Source: Halogeometricum limi
Lineage (GTDB): Archaea; Halobacteriota; Halobacteria; Halobacteriales; Haloferacaceae
Assembly: GCF_900115785.1 (NCBI RefSeq)
Contig: NZ_FOYS01000001.1
Coordinates: 1 to 64,000 of the forward strand
Direction of reading: 5' to 3'
Length of the DNA stretch: 64,000 nt
Shown: positions 1 to 9,267 of the stretch, piece after piece
Layout: each line of letters begins with the position of its first letter
Position numbering within the stretch: the stretch's first letter is position 1
Notes under the pieces: model-generated
What the model was told of the DNA's origin: nothing
Database searches by the model: none
Seen by the model: the letters and a program-made list of their open reading frames with translations, nothing else
Made by a program: the position numbers and the translations under genes

Positions 1-509
1 TGTCGCGGTCGCGGTGTGTCGTTCGCATTCAACCGAAATCGCCTCGACCACTTAAGGCCGTCGTATCGTCGGCGTCGTGAGAGTGCGAGGCACTCCCCGA
101 GCGACGTTTCGTCGGTGGGGTCGAGGGGCGTTCGGATGTTTGGCGCTCCGGGAGTGTCCCGGGGCGCCCCGCGTATTTCTACCAATGGCAGGGTAACATA
201 AAAGGCCGTCGAACCGGGACCGCTTCGTCATGCGATTTCATGCCTCGTGTGTCGCGGACGCGACCCATCCGACGTGGAGACCGGTCGGTCGAGCGACCCT
301 CACGGCGGCGTCGCTCACGGTGGTAGTGTCCGGAGATGTCGCGCGGTCGGAGGCCGGTCGGTCATCCCTCGCGTTCGGCGTCGGGTCGGACCGGGTGTTA
401 GCCGCGCGAGTGAGCGTCGTCGGGCGACGGTCAAAGCGGTGTCGGATGCCACTGGCGGTTGACGCACGCGTGTGCGCGAAGAAAAATCTGAAACGGCGTC
501 TCTCGGCGA
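1..509. other. Left-end stretch without a supported gene
   Basis: No convincing coding region is seen on either strand. The open frames here translate to Arg-rich or low-complexity products. A TATA-like run with ataaaagg near 198-205 precedes an ATG at 230, but the frame it would open runs across the end of the convergent MC1 gene and looks non-coding. This is most likely a spacer, possibly with the promoter of something unrecognised. Confidence 0.5.
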
Positions 510-839
510 TTACTCTTCGATGTGTTCGATACCCTGTTTCGAGACGTTCCCCTTCGTGATGTCGCCCTCCATCCAGTCCGGTTTGTCACCCGGGGCGTCG
601 TCCACCCACGCCCACGCGTGGAAGATGTGTACCTTGTCGGTTCCTTTCTCACGGAGACGAATCTCTGTGGCGTGTTCTTTCGCTTCGTCTTCGGACCCGC
701 GCGGTTCGAGACGTCGAGCGGCTTTCAGGGCGGCCTGTCGCGGCATACTCCCGGAGAAGACGCTCGACTCCGAGCCGTCCTCCTCCCGCAGCACGAAATT
801 CCGCTTGCCGTCCTCGCGTACCATGTTTTTGACCTCCAT
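510..839 (-). CDS. Non-histone chromosomal protein MC1 family
   Basis: Small basic/acidic DNA-bending protein of the archaeal MC1 family, which compacts and kinks chromosomal DNA. The 109-residue product has the family core: KRNFVLR near residues 12-18, a basic helix MPRQAALKAARR around 32-43, and the aromatic strand VHIFHAWAWVDD around 70-81 that contacts DNA in known MC1 proteins. The ATG at 839 is chosen because a strong TATA element lies 28 bases upstream, giving an essentially leaderless transcript. A longer frame reading through that TATA box is unlikely, and an internal ATG at 824 is possible. It is a single-gene unit with high-expression promoter features, as expected for a nucleoid protein. 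Confidence 0.9.
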   Translation of the reverse strand: MEVKNMVREDGKRNFVLREEDGSESSVFSGSMPRQAALKAARRLEPRGSEDEAKEHATEIRLREKGTDKVHIFHAWAWVDDAPGDKPDWMEGDITKGNVSKQGIEHIEE

Positions 840-862
840 GGCAACCGAACACATGATTGGGC

Positions 863-871
863 TTAAATATA
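863..871 (-). promoter_or_regulatory. TATA box of the MC1 gene
   Basis: TATATTTAA on the minus strand, centred 28 bases before the ATG at 839. This is the spacing of an archaeal leaderless promoter and it fixes the start codon. Confidence 0.75.
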
Positions 872-1013
872 TCGGCAAAAGTGGGGTGCGGCGGCGAGGT
901 GCTTATATACGATAGCACGGGTTGAACGTCGGGACCGGTCAGTTTCGAAGAGCGGATTCGAGCGACAGACGCCGCGTGGGCCGAGCAGACGAGAGACGAC
1001 GCGTAGACAACAC

Positions 1014-1023
1014 TTATGTATAT
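1014..1023 (+). promoter_or_regulatory. TATA box upstream of the 65-residue AbrB-like gene
   Basis: TTATGTATAT centred about 38 bases before the ATG at 1056, implying a short leader of roughly 10-13 nt. Confidence 0.5.
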
Positions 1024-1055
1024 CCTACGGCGAAGGGTCGAACAGAGAGACCCCG

Positions 1056-1253
1056 ATGGTCCGGAAAAAGAAGCTCAGCCCGAGTGGCGCCAAAGACGAG
1101 AACGGCGAGTACCACAACGTCCACGTGAACCTCCACGAGGACGAACTCGCCGTTGCCGGAATGGACATCGGCGACGAGGTGTTCGTCCGAGTCCGAGATG
1201 GCAAGATAATCATCCAGAAGGCTGACCCCGACGAAGTCGAACACGACTTCTGA
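1056..1253 (+). CDS. Small AbrB-like (swapped-hairpin) protein
   Basis: A 65-residue conserved-looking haloarchaeal protein. After a basic N-terminus (MVRKKKLSPSG) it reads as one swapped-hairpin AbrB/SpoVT-type unit: a beta strand near residues 21-25 (VHVNL), a short helix, an IGDEV turn near 38-42 and the strand VRVRDGKIIIQKA near 44-56. Such units dimerise and bind DNA or act as antitoxins, but no toxin partner is visible. pyrD follows on the same strand with 57 bases between, so the two may be co-transcribed. The family assignment rests on pattern only; the function is unknown. Confidence 0.7.
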   Translation: MVRKKKLSPSGAKDENGEYHNVHVNLHEDELAVAGMDIGDEVFVRVRDGKIIIQKADPDEVEHDF

Positions 1254-1310
1254 ATGCGTTCGACGAGAGATGTCTCGAACGGCAGACACACCGCACGGCG
1301 GTACTCCTCG

Positions 1311-2369
1311 ATGAATTCCCTCTATCGAACGCTCAAACCCGTACTGTTCTCACTCCCACCGGAGACGGCGCATCACCTCGTCCACCGGGGGCTTCGAACC
1401 GTCCAGCACACGCCCGTCTCCGACGCACTCGCGACGCGGTACCGCGTCGACGACGACAGACTGCGAACGGAGGCGTTCGGGTGTTCGTTCGACAACCCCG
1501 TCGGCGTCGCCGCCGGGTTCGACAAGAACGCCGAGGTTCCCGACGTGTTGGGCGCACTGGGCTTCGGTCACGTCGAAGTCGGCGGGGTGACCGCTGAACC
1601 GCAGGACGGCAACCCTCGCCCGCGGATGTTCCGTCTCCCGGAGGACCGCGCGATAATCAACCGGATGGGGCTGAACAACGAGGGTGCCGACGCGGTGGGC
1701 GCGCGCCTCGCGTCCGGACCCGACCCGAGCGTCCCCGTCGGCGTCAACCTCGCCCTCTCGGAGTCGACGGACGCGTCCGACGCGCCGGCCGACTACCGCT
1801 ACACGTACGAACGGGTGGGCGACCACGCGGACTACGTCGCCGTCAACGTCTCCTGTCCCAACAGCGAGGGCTTTCGCGACCTCCAGAACCGCGACTCGCT
1901 CGAAGCGATTCTGGGCGGACTCGTCGACGCCGGTGCGTCACCGCTGTTGGTGAAACTCTCGCCGGACCTCCCCGAACCGGCCATCGAGGACGCCCTCGAC
2001 GTCGTCCGCGAGTACGGCTTAGACGGCGTCGTCGCGACGAACACGACGACGGAACGGCCCGAGGGCCTGACGAGTCCGAACCGCGCGGAACGCGGCGGCC
2101 TCTCGGGTGCGCCCATCGAGGACCACGCCACCGAGATGGTCCGCTTCGTCGCCGAACGGACCGACGTGCCCGTCGTCGGCGTCGGCGGCGTCTCCTCCGC
2201 CGAGGGCGCGTACGCGAAGATTCGCGCCGGGGCGAGCCTCGTCCAACTGTACACCGGCCTCGTCTTCGAGGGACCGACCCTCGCGCGCGACATCAACGAC
2301 GGCCTCCTCGACTTGCTCGAACGTGACGGCTTCGACTCGGTCGAAGACGCCGTCGGCGCGGACCTGTAG
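1311..2369 (+). CDS. pyrD: Dihydroorotate dehydrogenase, class 2 (quinone)
   Basis: Catalyses the fourth step of de novo pyrimidine synthesis, dihydroorotate to orotate, passing electrons to membrane quinone. The 352-residue product has the class 2 N-terminal helical extension (residues 1-50) for membrane/quinone contact. FMN-barrel motifs follow: AAGFDKNAE near 67-75, INRMGLNN near 116-123, VNVSCPNS (active-site loop), KLSPD, ATNTT, GVGGVSS, and the closing phosphate-binding LVQLYTG. The ATG at 1311 (MNSLYRTLKP) matches the usual family start. An in-frame ATG at 1254, directly after the previous stop, would add 19 residues of no family character. Confidence 0.95.
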   Translation: MNSLYRTLKPVLFSLPPETAHHLVHRGLRTVQHTPVSDALATRYRVDDDRLRTEAFGCSFDNPVGVAAGFDKNAEVPDVLGALGFGHVEVGGVTAEPQDGNPRPRMFRLPEDRAIINRMGLNNEGADAVGARLASGPDPSVPVGVNLALSESTDASDAPADYRYTYERVGDHADYVAVNVSCPNSEGFRDLQNRDSLEAILGGLVDAGASPLLVKLSPDLPEPAIEDALDVVREYGLDGVVATNTTTERPEGLTSPNRAERGGLSGAPIEDHATEMVRFVAERTDVPVVGVGGVSSAEGAYAKIRAGASLVQLYTGLVFEGPTLARDINDGLLDLLERDGFDSVEDAVGADL

Positions 2370-2397
2370 TCTGTCATCCGACGAACTGCCAGCAGGG

Positions 2398-2405
2398 CTA
2401 TTTAT
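2398..2405 (+). promoter_or_regulatory. TATA box of the small membrane protein gene at 2427
   Basis: CTATTTAT centred 26 bases before the GTG at 2427. The spacing supports leaderless initiation at that GTG. Confidence 0.65.
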
Positions 2406-2426
2406 CCCCGCCGAGTCGTCCGGAGC

Positions 2427-2633
2427 GTGCCAGACATCGGAAGCCCCGCCGGCTTCGACCTCGCGACCGTACTGACCGGGTCCGGTCTCACCCTCCTCCT
2501 CTCGGCCGGTATCGCCAGATACGGCGACCAGTTCCAGTACACCCCCGCCGAGTTGTACGGCATCAGCGGTGCCGCCCTCGTCGTCGTCGGCGTGCTGTTC
2601 GGACTACTCCTCGTGGCGACCGGAAACCGCTAG
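2427..2633 (+). CDS. Small haloarchaeal membrane protein, 68 residues
   Basis: A short protein with two predicted membrane helices, around residues 13-27 (GSGLTLLLSAGIA) and 47-64 (GAALVVVGVLFGLLLVA). They are joined by a polar loop YGDQFQYTPAELYG. It starts with GTG, supported by the TATA box 26 bases upstream. It lies between pyrD (same strand) and the convergent valS. No enzymatic motif is present and I do not recognise a function. The hydropathy and codon pattern argue that it is real. Confidence 0.6.
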   Translation: MPDIGSPAGFDLATVLTGSGLTLLLSAGIARYGDQFQYTPAELYGISGAALVVVGVLFGLLLVATGNR

Positions 2634-2669
2634 CGGGAACCAGAAGAGACGGGAGAGCGAGCGACTGGT

Positions 2670-5279
2670 TCAGTCGCCGTGCTGGACGATGACGACGGCG
2701 TCGCCCGCTTCGAGCATCTCGCCCTCGCCGACGTACTTTCGCTCCTCTTCGATGGTGAACATCTCGGGGGCGAGTTCGACGCCCGCGGCGTGGAGTTCGC
2801 CGTCGACGACGTCGTACGCCTCGTCTTCGAGTGCCGCCTCGATGTCCGGCACCTGCGCGCCGAACTCGGGGCCGACGAGCGAGTAGTCGAGGTCGACGCC
2901 GGTGACGACGGACTCTATCTGCGGTTCCTCGTCGAGCGTCTCCAACTCCTCGACGTGCATCACGCCGGAGATGTCGTCCTCGAAGCCCTGGACGGAGCCC
3001 CAGACCTGCACGCGGTCCAGTTCGGCGTTCATCGACAGTTGGTTGTCGCTCTTGTACTTGCGGAGTGCGCCGACGACGGCCATCGCCGTCTCGCCGGCCG
3101 CGAAGTCGGCCTCCAGTCCGAGCGGTTCGGGCCACGCGGCGCGGTGGACGCTCCCCTCGTCGTACATCTCGCGCCAGAGTTCCTCGGTGACGTGCGCGAG
3201 GACCGGCGCGAACAGTTTGACGAAGCGACGGTGCGCCGTCTGGAGCGTGTACTTCGCGGAGGCGTCGCCGTCGCGGGCGCGGCCCTTCGCTATCTCCAGG
3301 TAGTCGTCGCAGAACGTGTGCCAGAAGAAACTCCGGAGGCCGTCGCGGGCCTTCGAGAACTCGCGGTTCTCCAGTTTCGCCGTGACCGTCTCTATCTGGT
3401 CGTCCAACTCGGCGAGCAACCAGCGGTCGATGGCGCGGAGGTCGGCGTGGTCGAACTCCTCGGGTGCGTCATCGGTGAGACCCTCGACGAGTTTCGAGGC
3501 GTTCCACAGTTTACGGATGAGTTTCTCGCCGGCGCGGAGTCCCTTCTCCGAGTACGGCAGGTCGTCGCCGACGGCCGACCCCGCGGCCCAGTAGCGCGCG
3601 GCGTCGACGGGGTACTTCGAGACGACTTCGTCCGGCGAGACGACGTTACCCTTCGACTTCGACATCTTCTCGCGGTTCTCGTCCAACACCATCCCGTTTA
3701 TCATCACGCTGTCGAACGGCACCTCGCCGGTGTGCTCGTAGCACTTGACGACGGTGTGGAACAACCAGAACGAGATGATGTCGTGACCCTGCGGGCGCAG
3801 GTCGAACTGGTAGAGTTCGGGTCGGTCGAGGACCGTCTCTTCTGTCTCCGAGTCCCAGTCCCATCCGGCGTTGATGAGGGGCGTGAGAGACGAGGTGGCC
3901 CACGTGTCGAACACGTCGTCCTCGGGGACGAACTCGTCGTGACCGCACTCCGGACAGGCGTCGACCGGCGGGTCGTCGCTCAGGGGGTCGACCGGGAGCG
4001 ACTCGCGTTCGGCGACGACGACGTGTTCGCACTCGCCGCAGTACCAGACGGGGAACGGGATGCCGGAGGAGCGCTGTCGGGAGATGGACCAGTCCCACTG
4101 GAGCCCCTCGATCCAATTTTTGTACCGCGTGAACATCTTCTCGGGGTACCAGTCCATCTGGCGGCCCGCTTCGAGGTACTCGTCGGTCTTGTCGAGCAGT
4201 TCGACGTACCACTGGTCCTTGACGAGGAACTCGACGCTCGTCCCGCAGCGTTCGTGGACGTTGACCGTGTGCGTGATGGCGCGCTTGTCGAGGAGGGCGC
4301 CCGCGTCGTCTAAGTCGGAGACGATGCGTTCGCGTGCGTCCTCCGAGGAGAGACCCGAGTACTCGCCCGCCACGTCCGTGAGCGTCCCGGACTCGTCGAT
4401 GGCGATGCGGAGGTCCAGGTCGTGCGCCTGGTACCACTCGATGTCGGTCTGGTCGCCGAACGTACAGCACATGACGATACCGGACCCGGTTTCGAGGTCG
4501 ACGCGTTCGTCCTCGATGATGGGCACCTCCTGACCGAACAGCGGAATCCGCGCCTCTTCGCCGACCAAGTGCTGGTTGTCGTCGTCGTCGGGGTGGACGA
4601 AGACGGCGACGCAGGCGGGGAGCAGTTCGGGTCGCGTCGTGGAGATGACGAACGACTCCTCCCCCTCGACCACGTCGAACTCGATATCGTGGAAGTGACT
4701 CGCCTGTTCGTCGTCTTCGGTCTCGACCTGCGAGATGGCCGTCTCGCACTCGGGACACCAGATGGCGGGGGCGCGCTGGCGGTACTCGCGGCCCTCGTCG
4801 TACAGTTCGACGAACGAGAGCTGAGAGGTGCGCTGGACTTCGGGAGAGATGGTCTGGTACGTCTGCTCCCAGTCGATGGAGATGCCGAGTTGCTGCATCT
4901 TCTCCGTGAACTCGGCCTCGTACTGTTCGCAGACCTCCCGGCACATCTGCTGGAACTCGCGCCGGTCATACTCTTGGTGGCGAACGTCCAGTTCCTCCTC
5001 GGTCAATCGCTCGGAGGCGATGCCGTTGTCGTCGAAGCCGAACGGGAAGAAGACGTTCTCGCCTCGCATCCGTTCGAACCGAGCGACGAAGTCCTGCAGG
5101 GTGAAGCCGTAGGCGTGGCCCCAGTGGAGACTCCCCGAAACCGTCGGCGGCGGCGAGTCGATGGAGAAGGCGGTGTCGGGGTCTACGCCGCCCTCGGCGT
5201 ACGCGTACGTGTCCTCGTCGACCCACCTATCCTGCCACTTCGATTCGACCGTCTCGGGGTCGTATTCTCCGCTCGGCAT
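2670..5279 (-). CDS. valS: Valyl-tRNA synthetase
   Basis: Charges tRNA-Val in the cytoplasm. This is an 869-residue class I synthetase. It has the HIGH-type motif as HWGH (residues 52-55) after the PPPTVSGSL loop, the KMSKS signature (KMSKSKGN, about 537-544), and a large editing (CP1) domain between them. Two Cys-rich sites, CPECE near 174 and the CGEC/CPEC pair near 413-445, look like zinc-binding insertions as in archaeal/eukaryal-type class Ia enzymes. The ATG at 5279 has a TATA box about 34 bases upstream. It is transcribed alone and converges on the small gene ending at 2633. Full length, no missing catalytic motif. Confidence 0.97.
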   Translation of the reverse strand: MPSGEYDPETVESKWQDRWVDEDTYAYAEGGVDPDTAFSIDSPPPTVSGSLHWGHAYGFTLQDFVARFERMRGENVFFPFGFDDNGIASERLTEEELDVRHQEYDRREFQQMCREVCEQYEAEFTEKMQQLGISIDWEQTYQTISPEVQRTSQLSFVELYDEGREYRQRAPAIWCPECETAISQVETEDDEQASHFHDIEFDVVEGEESFVISTTRPELLPACVAVFVHPDDDDNQHLVGEEARIPLFGQEVPIIEDERVDLETGSGIVMCCTFGDQTDIEWYQAHDLDLRIAIDESGTLTDVAGEYSGLSSEDARERIVSDLDDAGALLDKRAITHTVNVHERCGTSVEFLVKDQWYVELLDKTDEYLEAGRQMDWYPEKMFTRYKNWIEGLQWDWSISRQRSSGIPFPVWYCGECEHVVVAERESLPVDPLSDDPPVDACPECGHDEFVPEDDVFDTWATSSLTPLINAGWDWDSETEETVLDRPELYQFDLRPQGHDIISFWLFHTVVKCYEHTGEVPFDSVMINGMVLDENREKMSKSKGNVVSPDEVVSKYPVDAARYWAAGSAVGDDLPYSEKGLRAGEKLIRKLWNASKLVEGLTDDAPEEFDHADLRAIDRWLLAELDDQIETVTAKLENREFSKARDGLRSFFWHTFCDDYLEIAKGRARDGDASAKYTLQTAHRRFVKLFAPVLAHVTEELWREMYDEGSVHRAAWPEPLGLEADFAAGETAMAVVGALRKYKSDNQLSMNAELDRVQVWGSVQGFEDDISGVMHVEELETLDEEPQIESVVTGVDLDYSLVGPEFGAQVPDIEAALEDEAYDVVDGELHAAGVELAPEMFTIEEERKYVGEGEMLEAGDAVVIVQHGD

Positions 5280-5309
5280 TCTTGTCCAGAGGTACCACCG
5301 GAAGCCGTG

Positions 5310-5317
5310 TTAAGTTA
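5310..5317 (-). promoter_or_regulatory. TATA box of valS
   Basis: TAACTTAA on the minus strand, centred about 34 bases before the ATG at 5279, which predicts a leader of under 12 nt. Confidence 0.5.
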
Positions 5318-5422
5318 CTCGGTTACGGGTGCGAGACTGCCCCACGAGGACGATTCACCGCGATACACGAGTCGAGAGCCACTCGCGCGGAGACGGTCGA
5401 GAGCCGACGCTCCGAGACGGAT

Positions 5423-6628
5423 TCAGATGGCGTCCAGACCCCTCGCCAGGTCCGAGAGCAGGTCGTCCTCGTGCTCGACGCCGACGGAGATTCGCAAGAG
5501 ACCGTCGGTGATGCCGAGGAAGTCGCGGTCCGCCTGCGTGAGCGGAGAGTGGGTCATCGTCGCCGGATGCTCGACGAGCGACTCCACGCCGCCGAGACTC
5601 ACCGCCAGCGGGAAGTGGTCGAGGGCGGCGACGAACCGCGCGACGCCGTCGAGGTCGGTGTCGAGTTCGACCGAGAGGACGCCGCCGTAGCCCGACATCT
5701 GCCGCGTCGCGAGTTCGTGTTGCGGGTGCGACTCCAACCCGGGGTAGTGGACGGCGCTGACCCGCGAGTCCGCTTCTAAGAACTCGGCGACGGCCTGCGC
5801 GTTCGAGGCGTGTTTGTCCATCCGGAGGGGGAGCGTCTTCAGGCCGCGGAGGGTGAGGTAGGCGTCGAACGGTGCGAGCATGTTGCCCATGCCGACGCGT
5901 TGGAGGAACGTGACCTCCTCGGCGTACACGTCGTCGTTCGTCGCGAGTGCGCCGCCGATGGAGTCGGAGTGGCCGTTGAGGTACTTCGTCGTGGAGTGGA
6001 CGACGACGTCCGCGCCGAGTTCGAGCGGTCGCTGGAAGTACGGACCGACGAACGTGTTGTCGACGCCGAACGTCGCGTCGTACTCGTCGGCGATGGCGGC
6101 GATGGCCTCCATATCACAGAGGCGGAGGAGCGGGTTCGTCGGTGACTCCATCCAGACGAGCGCCGTCTCCTCGCGCATCGCCGCGGCCACCTCGTCGGTG
6201 TCGCGCGCGTCCACGAACGAGGTGGTGACGCCGAGGCGTTCCTCGAAGAAGCGCGTGAGCATCGATTTCGTCCCGCCGTAGAGGTCCTCGAAGGCGACGA
6301 CGTGGTCGCCGGGTTCGACGGCGGCCGAGATGGCGGTGACGATGGCCGCGGTGCCCGACGCGAACGCGAGGGCGTGGTCGCCTCCGCAGAGCGCGGCGAG
6401 GCGGTGTTCCAGCGCGTTGCGCGTCGGGTTCGAGAGTCGAGAGTAGAAGAACTCGCCCGCGTCGGGGTCGAGCGTCTCCAGCGACGCGTCGGGGTCGATA
6501 TCGGGCACCGCGTACGTCGACGCGAGGTGGACGGGGACGGCCACGTCCTCGACGCCCTCGGCGGGTCGCTGTCCGCGCTCACCGTACGTCACCGCGAGCG
6601 TCTCGAAGTGACCGACACTATCGTTCAT
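5423..6628 (-). CDS. Cystathionine gamma-synthase / lyase family PLP enzyme
   Basis: PLP enzyme of the trans-sulfuration (Cys/Met metabolism) family, 401 residues. Visible motifs are the tetramer-contact YSRLSNPTR (62-70), the cofactor-phosphate turn SGTAAI (91-96), ESPTNP (161-166), the PLP-ring Asp in GVDNTF (D190), and the Schiff-base Lys in HSTTKYLNGHSD (K215). These establish the fold class but do not separate cystathionine gamma-synthase from gamma-lyase or O-acetylhomoserine sulfhydrylase. No other sulfur amino-acid gene is adjacent. A TATA box 25-26 bases upstream of the ATG at 6628 indicates its own leaderless promoter, back to back with the acetyltransferase gene. Confidence 0.9.
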   Translation of the reverse strand: MNDSVGHFETLAVTYGERGQRPAEGVEDVAVPVHLASTYAVPDIDPDASLETLDPDAGEFFYSRLSNPTRNALEHRLAALCGGDHALAFASGTAAIVTAISAAVEPGDHVVAFEDLYGGTKSMLTRFFEERLGVTTSFVDARDTDEVAAAMREETALVWMESPTNPLLRLCDMEAIAAIADEYDATFGVDNTFVGPYFQRPLELGADVVVHSTTKYLNGHSDSIGGALATNDDVYAEEVTFLQRVGMGNMLAPFDAYLTLRGLKTLPLRMDKHASNAQAVAEFLEADSRVSAVHYPGLESHPQHELATRQMSGYGGVLSVELDTDLDGVARFVAALDHFPLAVSLGGVESLVEHPATMTHSPLTQADRDFLGITDGLLRISVGVEHEDDLLSDLARGLDAI

Positions 6629-6649
6629 GTGTGATAGCGAGGCGTCGGG

Positions 6650-6657
6650 ATACTAAA
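6650..6657 (-). promoter_or_regulatory. TATA box of the trans-sulfuration enzyme gene
   Basis: TTTAGTAT on the minus strand, centred 25-26 bases from the ATG at 6628. It lies only about 40 bases from the oppositely oriented promoter at 6693. Confidence 0.65.
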
Positions 6658-6692
6658 CGTTTCTATGGATTGCGAAGAGATAATTAGAGATA

Positions 6693-6700
6693 ATTTTATA
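6693..6700 (+). promoter_or_regulatory. TATA box of the acetyltransferase gene
   Basis: ATTTTATA in an AT-rich island, centred 26-27 bases before the ATG at 6723; leaderless spacing. Confidence 0.7.
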
Positions 6701-6722
6701 GAGAGGGAGATACGCTCAGGTT

Positions 6723-7502
6723 ATGTCGAACGAGCCGGGAGAGCGCGTGTCGGCCGTGGTCGTCGTCCATGGTTATTTGACGGTCGACGCGGAACACCGG
6801 CCGATGAGCCTTCACGCGCTCGCGTCTCGGCTACTGGCGCAGACGGGGTATCCCGACCCGGTCCGGCGTCTTCTCGACTTCTCGCCCGTCGAGACGCACA
6901 TCGAGACCGAGGGACCGTACGACATCGCTCCCGGAACCGAAGTGTTGGGGAGCCTCCACCTCGGCGCGAACGTGGACATTCCCAGAGGATGCTTCCTCGA
7001 CGGCGACATCCACATCGGCCGCGGAAGCAGTCTCGGGGTCCAAAACCGCGTCGTCGGCGACGTTCGCATCGGACGGTACGTCGCCGTCGCTCCGAGCGTC
7101 GTCTTTCAAGAACCGAACCACGAGCAGGCAAAGATGGCGATACAGGGGAAGTTCTACCGTCGCGTTCTCGACGAACCGTTGGCCGTCGATACCGACGGAC
7201 CGATACGAATCGGTCACGACGTCTGGATCGGCGACGGCGCGAAGATTCTCTCCGGCGTCGAGGTCGGTCACGGTGCGGTGGTCGCTGCGGGGGCGATAGT
7301 TACGAAAGACGTCGAACCGTACGCCGTCGTCGCGGGCGTCCCCGCCCGACGAATCGAGTACCGGTTCGACGAGGCAGTCAGAGAGCGACTGTTGGAACTG
7401 GCGTGGTGGGAGCGAGAGGAGGACGAACTTCGACGGCGACGCGAGTGGTTCGAAGGGGAAATTCGGAGCGTCGAGGACCTACCGGACCCCGACGAGCGGT
7501 GA
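6723..7502 (+). CDS. Left-handed beta-helix O-acetyltransferase (XAT/CatB-like)
   Basis: Cytosolic acyl-CoA-dependent acetyltransferase of the hexapeptide-repeat superfamily, 259 residues. An N-terminal helical region (1-65) precedes hexad repeats from about 70 to 215: [61 protein letters not shown] and the closing [14 protein letters not shown] at the helix break carries a likely catalytic His. The tail [18 protein letters not shown]-type signature resembles xenobiotic (CatB/Vat) acetyltransferases more than serine or UDP-GlcNAc enzymes. The substrate is unknown; sugars or antibiotics are both possible. It converges on pheT with 25 bases between stops. Confidence 0.8.
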   Translation: MSNEPGERVSAVVVVHGYLTVDAEHRPMSLHALASRLLAQTGYPDPVRRLLDFSPVETHIETEGPYDIAPGTEVLGSLHLGANVDIPRGCFLDGDIHIGRGSSLGVQNRVVGDVRIGRYVAVAPSVVFQEPNHEQAKMAIQGKFYRRVLDEPLAVDTDGPIRIGHDVWIGDGAKILSGVEVGHGAVVAAGAIVTKDVEPYAVVAGVPARRIEYRFDEAVRERLLELAWWEREEDELRRRREWFEGEIRSVEDLPDPDER

Positions 7503-7527
7503 CCGGGCAGGCGGAGATACGACCTCG

Positions 7528-9267
7528 CTACCGCAACGCGTCCAGGTTGAATTCGAACGCCGCGACGGGGAGTTCCAAGTCGTGTTCGACGAGCACGCGC
7601 GGGTGGAGTTCGCCGACGACGCCGACGTCGTCGCCGTCGATTCGGACGCCCGCGACCCGTCCGTCGATGAACGACGGGTGCGTCGTCGCCGGCGTCTCCA
7701 GTTCGACGCCGAAGTCGCGGCAGAGCGCCTGCAGGCGTCCCTTCGCGTCCTCGAAGGTGGCGTCGTGACGGGCGAGGACGGCCGCGACGTGCCGCCGTTC
7801 TCGCACCCGCGTGTTCACCGAGTCGTCGCGTTCGGCGACCAACCCTATCTCGGCGAGGTCCTGCGGGTACGCTCGGTGCGTATTGTTCTCTAAGACCATC
7901 GCCAGCGAGGGGAGCGCCCACGTGCGCAGGATGGTGTAGTCCTCGCTGTACGGGCCGGTGATGCGTGCGGGGTCGCCACCGCCGAGGTAGTCCGACCCGG
8001 CCTCGACGTTCATCCGGTCGTGGACCTCCGCCTCGCTCGTCATGTGGAAGTTCAGCATGTCCTCGAAGCCGAGGCCGACGAGGGAGGCGCGGGCGGCGTC
8101 CTCCAGTCGAGAGCGTTCGTGTCTGCCGCCGACGGTACCGACGTTCGGGTAGCGCGGTTCGAGTTCGTTGAACCCGTACGCGCGGCCGACGTCGTCCACC
8201 AAGTCGAGGGGGTGAAGGATGTCCACGCGGTACGGCGGAATCGACACTTCGTAGACGGTGTCGCTCTGGTCGGCGGCGTCGTCGCGAGCGTCGTCGACGT
8301 TCACGTCGGCGTCGAGTCCCGACCGCTCGAACAGGTCGACGACTTCGCGGGCCTCGAAGTCGACGCCGAGCATCGTCTCGATTCGCTCGTGCGGGACGGA
8401 CTTCGTGTCCACCTCGAAGTCCGGGCGGACGGCCGTCCGGTCGGGGTACTCGACTTCGACTTCCTCGATGGTCGCGCCGCGGGCGTCCAGGGCGTAGCAG
8501 ACGATGTTGCACATCCGGTCGATGGTCCACTGGTCGGTGCCGGTGAGTTCGACGAGGAGTTCGCGCGACTCCGTCGACACCTCGGTCCGGCGACCGTTGA
8601 TGACCGGCGGGAACGAGAACAGACCGAGTTCGTCGTAGATGGCCGGGTAGCGGTCGTACTCGCCGACCAGGTCGGCGTACTTCTGCCCGGTCTGGTGTTC
8701 GTCGAGCACCTCGGCGGGCGTCATCTCCCGGTCGCCGTCCAAGGGGACGAACGTGTCGCCCTGGGGGTCGACGCCGGTGTAGGTGATGGAGTTCCCGCTG
8801 GTGTCCTCCCGCAGGACTTCGCCCTTTATCATCGTCAGGTCGTGGATACCGATTGCGCCCTTCGCGCGCTTTCTGCCCATCGTCGCGTGCAGTTTCTCCT
8901 GCAGTTGGATGAGCGAGTCGAGGGCGTCCTCGTCCAAGTCGACGCCGCGAATCACCGCGCCGGTGACGTACGGGCGTTCCTCGGGCACGTCCTCGTCGAC
9001 GACGAACGTGAAGTCGGGGTCGTTCGTCTTCGGGACGTAGACGCCGCGCGCGTCGCCGTACTGATAGCGAAGCGACCGGGCGACACCCTCGACGGAGAGT
9101 CGGTCGAGTCTGTCCGGACCGAACTCCAACTGGAACGCGCCGTCTTCGGTCTCGCCTTCGAACTCCAAGCCGAGGGCGAACAGGTCGTCTTTGAACTCCT
9201 GGTCGGACTTGTCGTCGTGGCCCGTCAGTTGCCGCAGTTCGTCGGGGTGGACGTCGACGACGGGCAT
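7528..9267 (-). CDS. pheT: Phenylalanyl-tRNA synthetase beta subunit
   Basis: Non-catalytic and editing subunit of the alpha2-beta2 PheRS. This is the 579-residue archaeal/eukaryal form without the bacterial C-terminal anticodon-binding domain. The ATG at 9267 (MPVVDVHPDEL) shares its A with the TAA stop of pheS (TAATG), so translation is coupled. The B3/B4 editing region and the B5 domain (VDILHPLDLVDDVGRAYGF near 360) are recognisable. The longer in-frame extension overlaps pheS and is rejected. Co-expression with pheS fits the 1:1 stoichiometry of the complex. Confidence 0.96.
   Translation of the reverse strand: MPVVDVHPDELRQLTGHDDKSDQEFKDDLFALGLEFEGETEDGAFQLEFGPDRLDRLSVEGVARSLRYQYGDARGVYVPKTNDPDFTFVVDEDVPEERPYVTGAVIRGVDLDEDALDSLIQLQEKLHATMGRKRAKGAIGIHDLTMIKGEVLREDTSGNSITYTGVDPQGDTFVPLDGDREMTPAEVLDEHQTGQKYADLVGEYDRYPAIYDELGLFSFPPVINGRRTEVSTESRELLVELTGTDQWTIDRMCNIVCYALDARGATIEEVEVEYPDRTAVRPDFEVDTKSVPHERIETMLGVDFEAREVVDLFERSGLDADVNVDDARDDAADQSDTVYEVSIPPYRVDILHPLDLVDDVGRAYGFNELEPRYPNVGTVGGRHERSRLEDAARASLVGLGFEDMLNFHMTSEAEVHDRMNVEAGSDYLGGGDPARITGPYSEDYTILRTWALPSLAMVLENNTHRAYPQDLAEIGLVAERDDSVNTRVRERRHVAAVLARHDATFEDAKGRLQALCRDFGVELETPATTHPSFIDGRVAGVRIDGDDVGVVGELHPRVLVEHDLELPVAAFEFNLDALR

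Noticed and set aside
230-559. 109-codon frame starting at 230 with a TATA-like element upstream
   Set aside because: It overlaps the end of the MC1 gene and its composition is not haloarchaeal-protein-like.
2679-4313. 544-codon plus-strand frame opposite valS
   Set aside because: Antisense to valS catalytic motifs, with no recognisable domain.
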